Part shown: positions 55,007 through 63,684 of the stretch, piece by piece
Layout of the letters: each line of letters opens with the position of its first letter
Position numbering within the stretch: the stretch's first letter is position 1
Source of the DNA: CAYNNP01 sp964398215
GTDB lineage: Bacteria; Planctomycetota; Planctomycetia; Pirellulales; Pirellulaceae
NCBI GenBank assembly: GCA_964398215.1
Contig: CAYNNP010000003.1
Coordinates: 1-64,000 of the forward strand
Direction: 5' to 3'
DNA: 64,000 nucleotides
The notes under the pieces: generated by a model
Database searches by the model: none
The model's input: only the letters and a program-made list of their open reading frames with translations
Told to the model about the DNA's origin: nothing
Program-made: the position numbers and the translations under genes

Positions 55007-57115
55007 TCATGGCTTGTCTACTGCGGGCACCAGTTGGACTCCATCTGCGATCGTATATCCATCCGTTTCTTTGTTGCTGATTTCGATCAGAGCTTTCTCA
55101 CTAAATTGGTAGGTGCCAAGTGATAGAAACAGACCGTCAATCGGTGGCTTTTGCCGTTGGTTCACTTTAACAACCGAGACACCATCGACGTGCGAAATCG
55201 ACACGGGAACGTTGGTGGCCCGATTTCTGTGGTGAGGATACGCTAGGCGAACTTCATACAAACCCGCCTTCGGAAGACTGACATTGAACGATGCTTTTGA
55301 CTTGCCATCCTGAGATTTTCCGTCGTGATGGTAGCCTATCCCCAAATACATTGGTGCTGATGTACTCTCGGTCCATTTGCCAGTCCGTGTAGCCTTCGTT
55401 TCGTCAACAACCACACCATCCAATTTCGCAGGGTTGATACCGTTGCCACTGACCGTCAGCTCGTACTCAAGCGTCTGGCCGTCTGCTAACAACCTGTCTT
55501 TTAACTTTTCGTACGGTAGGTCTTGAACGGCAATGCCGGCATCGATCGATTGGCAAGCCGCAGTGGCAGCGCTTTGTCCTAAAATCATGAACACAGGCTC
55601 CATGCGGATCGACCCGAACGCGATGTGTGAACTGGAAACGCAGACAGGCACCAACAGATTCTGACACTGTTCTTTCTTGGGCAATAGCGATCCGTAAGCA
55701 ATCTTGTAGGGTTTGCAGCGAACACCGATGTCGCCTTCGTTCTGAACGTATCCCTCAGGGGTGATGTATCGTTGCACGTTATGCGAATCAATGGTGTAAC
55801 TGCCCATGCCAACTGAATTGGGAGTCGGGCTTCGTTGCAGCAATTCGTTTTCTGTCATCACAAAATGGCCGACCATTCGTCGGGCTTCGCGAATGTACAA
55901 CTGATGCGACCAATGCCCATTGTCGACGAACTCGTCTTTGGGCAATCCCCATTTGCGAAACTCGGTTTGCAGTTTGGCTGGCACCCGAGGATCGTTGGCC
56001 AAAAAGTACAACCAACCTTTTTGATATTGTTCGTGCTGACGAATGATCTGCTTGCGTTCTTCGTGACTACCGTTTGGGTAGTCATAGTTCATGCCAATGT
56101 TGTCGGTACTCATCGGGCCATGATTATTCGTATCCGTTTTGTGATTTGGGATGGGGTCAAATTTGTGAAAAACATCCTTCCAACCCGCGTTCAGAATTCG
56201 CACGAGTAGTTCGTACTGTGCGGGGTCGTAGCCGTCAGGTTTTGCAAATGGAATTCGGTTGTCAGGATCATTCGTCAAGCACATTCGGAAACAATACGCT
56301 TGCACACGATGGTCACCAGAATGTTTGTCGCCTGGCGGGTCAGGGCTAACCCTTGGAATCACGCCGCTACTTGGATCACCGGGAACCACATAAGGATCGA
56401 TACGTTTTTTTCCAGGGATCGCATTGAAGTGGTGGCTGTGATGCAAGACTCCTGTTTGCACGCCGTTGTACTCTTCGCCATACACCTCGCGGCCTTCTCG
56501 GCCAACGTGAAATCCAACTCCGGCTGCCGCCATCAAATCGCCCTCGTAGGTTGCATCGATGAACATCTTGCCCACGAAGACTTCACCGCTCAGCATTCGA
56601 ATGCTTTGGATGCGTCCATTGGATTTTTGCACGCCATCATCGCTGCGGTCCAACCATTTGTCACGATAGACGGGAATGTCAAATTCTTCGACGTAATCTT
56701 CAAACACCTTTTCAGCAACGCTTGGTTCGAAAATCCACATCGTCCGATTGACGCCATCGACGGCTCTTGTTCCCTGACCACGACCACCATAATCAGCAGG
56801 TTTCTGAAACTTCCAAGTCTCTGGTTTTTGGTATTCCTTCCAAATGCGGTGGTAGAAATCTCGCGACAGTCCACCAATGACTTCCTTCTTTCCGGTGTCG
56901 GTCCACCCAAGTCCTCCGGCGGACAAACCACCAAGGTGCTTGTCAGGACCAACCATCACGACTGACTTGCCCATGCGTTTGGCTTGGACCGCAGCGATGA
57001 CTCCGGCGCTGGTCGGACCATAAACAACAATATCAGCGGAAATTTCCGCGCGGACCTGAGTGGCACCTGGAACAAGTACCAACAACAGAGTCACAAAAAC
57101 GGCAGAGAGCTTCAT
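55007..57115 (-). CDS. Exported FAD-dependent oxidoreductase with C-terminal golvesin-like domain
   Basis: Exported flavoprotein of 702 residues. The signal peptide ends near ATQVRA. The FAD-binding start ADIVVYGPTSAGVIAAVQAK, followed by GGLSAGGLGWTDTG, matches the FAD_oxidored family (PF12831), common in planctomycetes. FIDATYEGDLMAAAG is the second family block. Residues about 570-700, with DGKSKASFNVSLPKAGLYEVRLAYPHH and IADGVQLVP, resemble the golvesin/xanthan-lyase carbohydrate-binding domain. A role in sugar oxidation outside the cytoplasm is plausible. It is separated from proB by a repeat-bearing 368-base spacer. Confidence 0.88.
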   Translation of the reverse strand: MKLSAVFVTLLLVLVPGATQVRAEISADIVVYGPTSAGVIAAVQAKRMGKSVVMVGPDKHLGGLSAGGLGWTDTGKKEVIGGLSRDFYHRIWKEYQKPETWKFQKPADYGGRGQGTRAVDGVNRTMWIFEPSVAEKVFEDYVEEFDIPVYRDKWLDRSDDGVQKSNGRIQSIRMLSGEVFVGKMFIDATYEGDLMAAAGVGFHVGREGREVYGEEYNGVQTGVLHHSHHFNAIPGKKRIDPYVVPGDPSSGVIPRVSPDPPGDKHSGDHRVQAYCFRMCLTNDPDNRIPFAKPDGYDPAQYELLVRILNAGWKDVFHKFDPIPNHKTDTNNHGPMSTDNIGMNYDYPNGSHEERKQIIRQHEQYQKGWLYFLANDPRVPAKLQTEFRKWGLPKDEFVDNGHWSHQLYIREARRMVGHFVMTENELLQRSPTPNSVGMGSYTIDSHNVQRYITPEGYVQNEGDIGVRCKPYKIAYGSLLPKKEQCQNLLVPVCVSSSHIAFGSIRMEPVFMILGQSAATAACQSIDAGIAVQDLPYEKLKDRLLADGQTLEYELTVSGNGINPAKLDGVVVDETKATRTGKWTESTSAPMYLGIGYHHDGKSQDGKSKASFNVSLPKAGLYEVRLAYPHHRNRATNVPVSISHVDGVSVVKVNQRQKPPIDGLFLSLGTYQFSEKALIEISNKETDGYTIADGVQLVPAVDKP

Positions 57116-57483
57116 TTAAAGAATCGAAATCAGGAGGATTACTTGAGCAGGGCAAATCACTTTTTCAATCTGAGATGCCTGAAGAAATGGTAACCCGACG
57201 CGTCAGTCTTGGAGTTGCGCTTTTACAAAAATGTATCGAGATTCGTTTGATCGACTGCATGAAACAAGCAGAAAACCGGCACCACCAACGGTCGTTTTGG
57301 AGCTGCGCTCTTGTAGGCCGGACCGAACAAACGCTGCGATTGCCGGAACTTCGGGCGCAATTAGAAACGTCGTTGATAGTGTAATCTCTGCGACACAATA
57401 GAAGCGTTTGCGCTGTTCCGGCACGTATCGCGTCCTCGGTCTGGCCTACAAGAACGCTGTAGAAAACAGACTGGCCCCGCGCC
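57116..57483. other. Repeat-bearing intergenic region
   Basis: 368 bases between the start of the FAD oxidoreductase and the stop of proB, both on the minus strand. The right half holds copy C of the 140-bp dispersed element. The left part (57116-57310) has no recognisable gene. Short frames crossing the repeat (57165-57560, 57203-57424) derive from it. Confidence 0.7.
57311..57451 (-). repeat. Dispersed 140-bp element, copy C, complete
   Basis: A complete element of 141 bases in minus orientation. It begins TTGTAGGCCGGACCGA on the plus strand and ends in an inverted copy of that (CGGTCTGGCCTACAA, 57437-57451), with one mismatch over the first 16 positions. The inverted ends continue outward as a weaker match (GCGCTC/GAACGC). 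The core (57311-57421, 111 bases) matches copies A and B. It lies 3' of proB. Confidence 0.88.
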
Positions 57484-58632
57484 TTACTCGACTGCGAGGT
57501 TATCGCGATGAATGACGCTTTCGTAGGGACTGTGCCCAAGCACCGCTTCGATCTGATCACTTGGCTTGCCGATGATTTTTACAATTTCCGTTGACGGATA
57601 ATTCGTCAGACCTTTTGCAATCTGATTTCCACTGGCATCGCAAACGGCAATCACGGCCCCGGCGTCAAACTGGCCATCAACTTTGGTCACACCGATGGCC
57701 AGCAAACTCTTGCCCTGCTGTGTCACAGCTACCACGGCACCGTCATCCAGATACAAATATCCCTCGACTCGCGCGGAACTACCGATCCAGCGACGTCGTC
57801 CGCGGATAGATTTTTCTGGTGGCAAGAACAACGTGCCCACATCGTCACAATTCATAATCCGGTCCAAGACATCATCATCACGCCCTGGCCCGATAATCGT
57901 TGGATGCCCATGAGACGTCGCAATCTTGGCGGCATCCAACTTGCTGGACATGCCACCCTTGCTAACTCCGCCAGTGTGATCTTGGGCAAGTCCATAGATT
58001 TTGTCATCCAACTTTGTAACTAAATCGATCCGTTGGCAATTTGCGTGATCGGGTGGACCGTCATACAGCCCATCCACATCAGACAAAATGATCAACAGCG
58101 CGTTGCTCAATAACCCCGCGACCTGAGCGGCCATGCGGTCATTGTCTCCAAACGTGGTCATCAATTCATCGACGGCCACCGAATCATTTTCGTTGACAAC
58201 AGCGATCGCACCAAACTGATGAATCGCAGAAAGCGCGTTACGAACATTCAAATATGCGCTTCGGTGCTGCAAGTCATTCAAAGTCAACAAGACCTGCGCA
58301 GCATGGCGTCCCGATTTGGCCAGAGCGGATTCGTAGGCTTGGATCAGATCGGTTTGCCCGACAGCAGCCACGGCTTGAAGCTGTGCAAGCCCAGCAGGAC
58401 GGCTGGACAAACCTAACTTTCCGAGGCCAGCCCCCACCGCCCCGCTACTGACCATCACGGTTTGCCGCCCAGAATCCGCGATCCGGCACAGTCCGGCCGC
58501 CAGCACGTCCACGCGACGTCGGTCAAGTTTGCCGTCACTGCCGGTCAGAACGCGCGTACCGACTTTGACAACAACACTTTGAGCGTTGGCGATAGCGTTT
58601 TGCCGAGCTTTTACAGGAGATGTTTTGGGCAC
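57484..58632 (-). CDS. proB: Glutamate 5-kinase
   Basis: Cytoplasmic enzyme of 382 residues that phosphorylates glutamate, the first step of proline synthesis. The amino-acid kinase domain (about 17-265) has VVKVGTRVLTG, VSSGAVGAG, ALLTL/QVLLTLNDL, NENDSVAVDE, FGDNDRMAAQVA and a regulatory GGMSSKLDAAKIA. The C-terminal PUA domain (about 285-365) includes GRRRWIGSSARVEG. The start is a GTG: no ATG is in frame before VVKVGTR and the frame opens there. It is divergent from the purF-like gene across 197 bases; proA is not in the window. Confidence 0.96.
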   Translation of the reverse strand: MPKTSPVKARQNAIANAQSVVVKVGTRVLTGSDGKLDRRRVDVLAAGLCRIADSGRQTVMVSSGAVGAGLGKLGLSSRPAGLAQLQAVAAVGQTDLIQAYESALAKSGRHAAQVLLTLNDLQHRSAYLNVRNALSAIHQFGAIAVVNENDSVAVDELMTTFGDNDRMAAQVAGLLSNALLIILSDVDGLYDGPPDHANCQRIDLVTKLDDKIYGLAQDHTGGVSKGGMSSKLDAAKIATSHGHPTIIGPGRDDDVLDRIMNCDDVGTLFLPPEKSIRGRRRWIGSSARVEGYLYLDDGAVVAVTQQGKSLLAIGVTKVDGQFDAGAVIAVCDASGNQIAKGLTNYPSTEIVKIIGKPSDQIEAVLGHSPYESVIHRDNLAVE

Positions 58633-58829
58633 GAGACTTTGTGGCCTTTTTGTTAGGAAACTTCAACCATTGTGACGTCATTGCACCAATCATGTCATGG
58701 GGGAATCGACGTCCTTGATTCTTATCTGCTCAGCACCTAGGCTTTGGGGCAGATGTGAGCCTGTATGTATTTTCGGGACACCATCAATTCTATTTTTCGC
58801 GACCAGCATTCAACCAAGACATTGCCCTT

Positions 58830-60443
58830 ATGAGCGAAATACATCACGAGTGTGGTGTGGCGGCCATCTACCATCTCTCGGGACGGGGCCGCAGCCCCCT
58901 GTGCACGGACGAGGGACCAAGGCACATCTCCAAACTGTTGCCGCGAATGCTTCTGGATATCCAGAATCGCGGACAACTGGCGGCCGGAATGACGGCCTAC
59001 GATCCAGAAAAACCAAAACTGCTGACCACACGAAAAGACGTTGGCACTGTCACCGAAGTCTTTCGACTGAATCATCGCGCGAAAGCTGAATCGTTGATGA
59101 AGTCGTTGACGGGCCGCGCTGCGATTGGCCACGTTCGCTATGCAACTTGTGGCCAAGACGATCGTAGCTACGCGCAACCATTCGAACGAAAGCACATTCA
59201 TAAACGAAAGTGGTTCAACTTTTGTTTCAACGGTCAGCTATCCAATTACGGCTTACTGAAAGAACGTTTGCTGGCTGATGGCGATCATCACTTGTCGCTC
59301 GATACTGACACAGAAATCATCTTGCACGAGTTCGGGCGCGTACTGAGCAACGCACCTGGTCGCATCGAGTGGATCGATGTGCTGCGCGAGACGGCCGCGG
59401 AATTCGATGGCGCCTATTCGCTGGCACTATTGACCGCCGAAGGCGAAATGATTGTCGCCCGTGATCCGCTGGGCATCAAACCAATGTGCTACGTTCACGA
59501 AGGACCATTGTTTGCCGCGGCAAGCGAAAGTGTCGCTTTATTAAACTTGGGTTTTGACAATGACCAGATCAAATCGCTGGCTCCCGGCTGCGCGATCATT
59601 GTTAACCCAGAAACCGGGTTTCGAATTGAACGGTTCGCAGAAGAACAAACGCCATCGCACTGTTTCTTTGAATGGATTTACTTTGCCAATGTCGCCAGTA
59701 CCCTGGACGATAAAAGTGTCTACATGAGCCGGACTCGGTTGGGCGAAGAACTCGCATCAGCCGAACGTGAACTAGGACGCGTTCCACTGGAGGACAGCGA
59801 CACAATCATCGTTCCTGTTCCCGACACCAGCAAAGCAGCTGCCGATGCAATGGCATACGAGTTAAAGATTCCGTGCCGTGAAGGCTTGATTCGAAATCGT
59901 TACGCTGGTCGTACATTTATCGAAGGGGGCCGAGCACGCAAAGCCAAAGCGGCCGCCAAGTACACACCGCTACGCGAGGTCCTGGAAGGAAAACGTGTCA
60001 TCTTGGTGGAGGACTCAATCGTTCGCAGCACGACCATGAATGTACTGCTGGACCGAATTCGGGAAGTCGGCGGGGCCAAAGAAATCCACGTTCGAGTCGC
60101 TTGCCCGCCGATCGTTGCTCCGTGCTTCTATGGCATCGACATGAGCACGATCGACCAATTGATCGCTCCAAAGTACTTTGGCGTTGAAGGGACTTTGACC
60201 GACGCGACCCAGCAAAAATTGGCTGATGATCTTGGTGCGGATTCCCTGACGTATCTGCCCGTCGAGGCGATCGCCCGAGCGATTGGTTTGCCACCAGACC
60301 ATCTATGCCGAGCTTGTGTGACTGGCAAGTATCCGACCGAGTGCGGACAACACCTGTATCAAATCGCGTTGGACAATCGAGGCACAAAAGTCGACAGTCG
60401 CCGCACCTACGAACAGCTTGCAGAAGCCTTAGCAGGCAGGTAA
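58830..60443 (+). CDS. Divergent amidophosphoribosyltransferase (PurF-like)
   Basis: Cytoplasmic enzyme of 537 residues joining a class-II glutamine amidotransferase domain to a phosphoribosyltransferase domain. The catalytic Cys is probably Cys8 (MSEIHHECGVAAIYH) after removal of seven residues. GHVRYATCG and NFCFNGQLSNY complete the glutaminase site. The PRPP motif VILVEDSIVRSTT lies near 389-401, and LCRACVTGKYPTECG near 491 holds the cysteines of an iron-sulfur cluster as in Bacillus PurF. Compared with PurF, RGQExxG is RGQLAAG and an insertion follows the N-terminal strand. It is probably PurF or a paralogue. The start chosen is the ATG beginning MSEIHHE. Confidence 0.85.
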   Translation: MSEIHHECGVAAIYHLSGRGRSPLCTDEGPRHISKLLPRMLLDIQNRGQLAAGMTAYDPEKPKLLTTRKDVGTVTEVFRLNHRAKAESLMKSLTGRAAIGHVRYATCGQDDRSYAQPFERKHIHKRKWFNFCFNGQLSNYGLLKERLLADGDHHLSLDTDTEIILHEFGRVLSNAPGRIEWIDVLRETAAEFDGAYSLALLTAEGEMIVARDPLGIKPMCYVHEGPLFAAASESVALLNLGFDNDQIKSLAPGCAIIVNPETGFRIERFAEEQTPSHCFFEWIYFANVASTLDDKSVYMSRTRLGEELASAERELGRVPLEDSDTIIVPVPDTSKAAADAMAYELKIPCREGLIRNRYAGRTFIEGGRARKAKAAAKYTPLREVLEGKRVILVEDSIVRSTTMNVLLDRIREVGGAKEIHVRVACPPIVAPCFYGIDMSTIDQLIAPKYFGVEGTLTDATQQKLADDLGADSLTYLPVEAIARAIGLPPDHLCRACVTGKYPTECGQHLYQIALDNRGTKVDSRRTYEQLAEALAGR

Positions 60444-60472
60444 TCGTTCTAAATTCGTTTCGACAAACGGAG

Positions 60473-60612
60473 TTGTAGGCGGGACCAGGGCGCACTGTGT
60501 GCCGGAACAGCGCAAACGCGTCCATTGTGTCGCCAAGACTATGCCACGAATGACCATTTGACTTGTGTCCGAAGTTCGGTCAATTGCAGCGTTTGCTCGG
60601 TCCGGCCTACAA
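60473..60612 (+). repeat. Dispersed 140-bp element, copy B, complete
   Basis: A complete element of 140 bases in plus orientation. The left end is TTGTAGGCGGGACC and the right end GGTCCGGCCTACAA, inverted with one mismatch. The core (60502-60612, 111 bases) matches copies A and C throughout and is best conserved in its first 18 and last 23 bases. It lies between two convergent genes; the stop codon of the right-hand gene (60607-60609) is the TAG of its inverted end. Confidence 0.9.
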
Positions 60613-60927
60613 AAAAGCGCGTGCACGTGTTCGATGGCGCTGCTTTTCTGATCGGGCGGCTTTTGCGAGTTGCTTACGGCGATCAGGTATCGCTTCGCTG
60701 GCATTATTTGGACTTAGAATTGAAGCCGTAGGCTTGCTTGCTGGCGAACGTTCATACGATGGTTTTGCACGTGTCAAATTACCGTCATCGTGAGTTTCGT
60801 AGTGCTGTGAAATGACTTCAAAAATTTCGTTTTGCTGTGCGGAACAAGTCGAAGCCATCGAAAGTGCGACGACTGTGGAGGCAAGCACTTGTTTCCAAGC
60901 GTTGCGTGTCATTGGTTTGCTTGGCAT
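60607..60927 (-). CDS. Small exported protein, unknown
   Basis: Predicted exported protein of 106 residues. A signal peptide (MPSKPMTRNAWKQVLASTVV, ending TCSAQQ) is followed by a short acidic part (NEIFEVISQHYETHDDG) and a long basic, low-complexity tail (KQLAKAARSEKQRHRTRARAF). No motif is recognised. Its last codons and stop lie in the inverted end of the dispersed element, so the present C-terminus may be a consequence of that insertion. ATG codons at 60927 and 60912 are both possible starts. Confidence 0.5.
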   Translation of the reverse strand: MPSKPMTRNAWKQVLASTVVALSMASTCSAQQNEIFEVISQHYETHDDGNLTRAKPSYERSPASKPTASILSPNNASEAIPDRRKQLAKAARSEKQRHRTRARAFL

Positions 60928-60959
60928 CACGTGGGCTCAGTTTTTGCAGCAACACGAAG

Positions 60960-61001
60960 AAAAAAGACTAACCGCCGATGGCTGAATTCCGGCGGCCAGT
61001 C
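60960..61001 (-). terminator. Intrinsic terminator after the 61111 gene
   Basis: On the minus strand, GACTGGCCGCCG pairs with CGGCGGTTAGTC around a 12-base loop (60966-61001) and is followed by six T (60960-60965). It lies about 110 bases after the stop of the propeller gene at 61111. Confidence 0.88.
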
Positions 61002-61110
61002 TGTGTCGTTAGCACGAACACTGCTAGTGATTCGTTGACCGCGATCAAGTCTTGGCAGCCAGAATCGAATGTTCAGAAAAACTCGGCAGACTGCCGCGAC
61101 AAGCTCGCGA

Positions 61111-62013
61111 TTACCGCATCGCGTTTCTCGGGACCGCTGTGCCGTTTGTGGTCAGAATTTGAAAGTGATGCGCACGATAGGGCCCCTCGTAGGTCCAGAC
61201 AATTTTTTTGTCTCGCGTTACTTCAAAGAGCTTGACTCCTTTCTTGGCATGGTAGGCGGTGATCACTGTGTTGCCATTGGGCAATCTCTGACCGCCACAT
61301 GCGTCATCGAACGGTTTGTTTTCAAAGTCTGCCTGTTGGACATTCCAAACAACTTTACCGTCGGGGTCAAATTCCACGGTTTTGTTGCCATGGGTTAGGT
61401 TGACGACAGTATTACCATTCTTGAGTCGAATCGCAGTAAAGGGCCAGTTCTCAGCCGGGCGACCACCCAATTCTTTGAGATCCGTTGCGAACACTTTGAC
61501 GACCTTGCCATCAGGTGTGTACTCCTTGACTTTGAAGGCCAAAAGATGTGGCACTAGGTAGTTGCCGTTGTCAAGTTTCCGTGCCATTCGAGTTTGCATG
61601 TGGGCGTTGTTTGTCTCTGGTTTTAGAGGACACTCAACAACGATTTTTCCAGACGCGTCAACTTCCAATAGCCTTGGTTTTTTTCCAAGTTCCGTGACGA
61701 GCGTATTGCCATTTTCTAGTCGCTGAGCAGTGCCAAGCTCTTTGTTGATTGAATCAAGCTTGTACTCGAAAACAACTTTTTTGTCCGGTGTCATTTCTCG
61801 GACGACATTGTTCCAAACGATCAGTACGTTGTCATTTTCTAGAACCCATCCATCACGCGCAGATTTACGCCCCGAATCCCATGTGGGTTTGCCAGATTCG
61901 TCAACGATCCCAGTGAAGTCCGGTCCCGCAACAAAGAACGAGTGCTTGATATCTTCGGCTTGGATGAATGGAGCGCAGAGTGCCATCACGGCAAGTAGCA
62001 ATAGATGTTTCAT
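61111..62013 (-). CDS. Exported PQQ-like beta-propeller protein
   Basis: Exported protein of 300 residues. The signal peptide is MKHLLLLAVMALCAPFIQA. The rest is a propeller of about five blades, marked by repeats of the form LENGNTLVTE, LDNGNYLVPH, LKNGNTVVNL and LPNGNTVITA, each preceded by a strand such as EVDASGKIVVE, EYTPDGKVVK or EFDPDGKVVW. This is the pattern of PQQ-like or arylsulfotransferase-like propellers with no visible catalytic site. Function is unknown. It is separated from recA by a strong recA terminator and has its own terminator. Confidence 0.78.
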   Translation of the reverse strand: MKHLLLLAVMALCAPFIQAEDIKHSFFVAGPDFTGIVDESGKPTWDSGRKSARDGWVLENDNVLIVWNNVVREMTPDKKVVFEYKLDSINKELGTAQRLENGNTLVTELGKKPRLLEVDASGKIVVECPLKPETNNAHMQTRMARKLDNGNYLVPHLLAFKVKEYTPDGKVVKVFATDLKELGGRPAENWPFTAIRLKNGNTVVNLTHGNKTVEFDPDGKVVWNVQQADFENKPFDDACGGQRLPNGNTVITAYHAKKGVKLFEVTRDKKIVWTYEGPYRAHHFQILTTNGTAVPRNAMR

Positions 62014-62135
62014 TGTTATCGAGTCTGGTTGGAAAGGGCGACAAAATCAGTTCACATAACTTAGTCGATCCTGGCTGGAGAGTTTGCTTTTTGTAGTTCG
62101 TGTTCGCACGGGTTTCGAGCCATTGACGGGGCAAT

Positions 62136-62174
62136 AAAAAAACTCGCCCGTTGTGTTGCAAACAACAGGCGAGT
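62136..62174 (-). terminator. Intrinsic terminator of recA
   Basis: On the minus strand, ACTCGCCTGTTGT pairs with ACAACGGGCGAGT around a short loop (62142-62174, one mismatch) and is followed by seven T (62136-62142). It lies 33 bases after the recA stop. Confidence 0.93.
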
Positions 62175-62206
62175 CACTGGCAAGATTTTTTCGGCCCAAG
62201 GGGCGA

Positions 62207-63331
62207 TTAACTGTTAGCGATTTCGGCAGCAGATTCTTTGTCATCTGCTGTAGCTTCGCCTTCTTCAGACTTTTCAGGAGCGACGGCGAACCCACCGGCG
62301 ATCATGACTTTCTGCTTGATCTCTTCTGTAATTTCGGTGTTTTCGATCAAGAAATTACGAGCCTTCTCTTTGCCTTGCCCCAAGTAAGTTTCACCATACT
62401 TGAACCAAGAACCACTTCGGGAAACCACATCGTGCGAGGTACCAAGGTCCAGCAAGTCGCCTTCGTAGCTGATACCGTTACTGTGCATCATGTCGAACTC
62501 AGCGATGCGGAATGGTGGTGCAACCTTGTTCTTGACGATCTTGGCTTTCACACGTTGGCCGACTTGTTCGTCGCCTTCCTTCAGGGCACCGATGCGGCGA
62601 ACATCGATTCGGCATGAACTGTAGAACTTCAGTGCTCGGCCCCCAGGAGTTGTTTCGGGGCTACCGAACATCACACCGATCTTTTCGCGAATCTGGTTGA
62701 TGAAGATTACCGAACATTTACTCTTGGCAATTGCACCGGTCAATTTTCGCAGAGCTTGACTCATCAGACGAGCTTGCAAGCCCACGTGGCTATCGCCGAT
62801 TTCGCCTTCCAGTTCCTTCTTTGGAACCAAAGCGGCAACAGAGTCAATAACGATCACATCCACTGCGTTGCTCTTGACTAGCATTTCGCAGATCTGCATC
62901 GCTTCTTCGCCACTGCTTGGTTGGCTAACCAACAATGTATCTAGCTCGACGCCCAGTTTCTTTGCCCAGCTTGGGTCAAAGGCATGTTCAGCATCAATGA
63001 TCGCTGCGATGCCGCTGGCCTTCTGAGCCTCCGCACAGCAGTGCAATGCCAATGTCGTTTTACCGCTAGACTCTGGGCCGTAAATTTCGATGATCCGGCC
63101 GCGTGGAATACCTTGGCCACCAAGTGCTATATCGAGACTCAAGCTACCGGTTTGGATTCCATCAACACTCAGCTTATGGGACGCACCCAGCGGCATGATG
63201 GCACCGTCACCAAACGTTTTTTCGATTTGCTGAAGAGTTGTCTTCAGGCCTGGTTCGAGTTCCAAAACGGCCTTCAGACCGGGATCGACTTTAGATGATT
63301 TTTTGCTACTTGCAGCTTTCTTTTTGGCCAT
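62207..63331 (-). CDS. recA: Recombinase A
   Basis: Cytoplasmic DNA-strand-exchange ATPase and SOS co-protease, 374 residues. Walker A is GPESSGKT at 85-92, IDAEHAFDP is the adenine and catalytic Glu region, [12 protein letters not shown] is Walker B, and [20 protein letters not shown] is loop L2. An N-terminal lysine-rich lead ([12 protein letters not shown]) is longer than in Escherichia coli. The C-terminus is acidic as usual. The ATG has AAGGA eight bases upstream. A 17-bp palindrome lies 37 bases upstream of the start codon, and an intrinsic terminator closes the gene; it appears monocistronic. Confidence 0.98.
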   Translation of the reverse strand: MAKKKAASSKKSSKVDPGLKAVLELEPGLKTTLQQIEKTFGDGAIMPLGASHKLSVDGIQTGSLSLDIALGGQGIPRGRIIEIYGPESSGKTTLALHCCAEAQKASGIAAIIDAEHAFDPSWAKKLGVELDTLLVSQPSSGEEAMQICEMLVKSNAVDVIVIDSVAALVPKKELEGEIGDSHVGLQARLMSQALRKLTGAIAKSKCSVIFINQIREKIGVMFGSPETTPGGRALKFYSSCRIDVRRIGALKEGDEQVGQRVKAKIVKNKVAPPFRIAEFDMMHSNGISYEGDLLDLGTSHDVVSRSGSWFKYGETYLGQGKEKARNFLIENTEITEEIKQKVMIAGGFAVAPEKSEEGEATADDKESAAEIANS

Positions 63332-63684
63332 CGCCCATTCCTTTTTTGTTTTGGTAAATACTGTGGTGCCCAGTTTTGTACTGGGAATATGGTAGTGGTT
63401 TTTGAAATGGTCACAACCAACGAAATGATCGTGAAAGAGTCAATCCGTTGGTTCTACGAAAGAAAAATCGAAACTGGGTAGTTTTGGAGAGCCTTTCGTC
63501 CGTCACATTAGTATTCGCCACAAGTGGGACACGTTAGGTCACGGGCCGTGGCGTCCGTATAATCGTTCGCGAAGTCAACGGATCTGTTGCAACAAATTGG
63601 CGACAGCAAGTTCAAGTCCGGGGGCTTCACCGGGACAAAGTCAGAACTATTCGCTGTGAAAAATCCTTGTCAGTTGGGAATGTA
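63332..63684. other. Divergent intergenic region between recA and a lipoprotein
   Basis: 353 bases without a gene. It contains the palindrome 63369-63385 near recA, an isolated half-site-like AACTGGG near 63473, and a looser inverted pair AACCAACG (63415-63422) and CGTTGGTT (63446-63453). Promoters for recA and the right-hand lipoprotein must lie here, but I could not place them reliably. Confidence 0.55.
63369..63385. promoter_or_regulatory. Palindrome in recA promoter region, candidate SOS operator
   Basis: CCCAGT and ACTGGG form perfect 6-base inverted arms around TTTGT. It lies 38-54 bases upstream of the recA start, where a LexA-type repressor would act. The sequence does not match the Escherichia coli (CTGT...ACAG) or Bacillus (GAAC...GTTC) boxes, so its role as an SOS box is inference from position and symmetry. 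Confidence 0.4.

Noticed and set aside
57203..57424. Small proteins with VAEI...IAAFVRSGLQ in the repeat copies
   Set aside because: The same peptide-like reading occurs in copies A and C because the DNA repeat is conserved, but copy B has a stop in that frame. This fits a DNA repeat rather than a gene.
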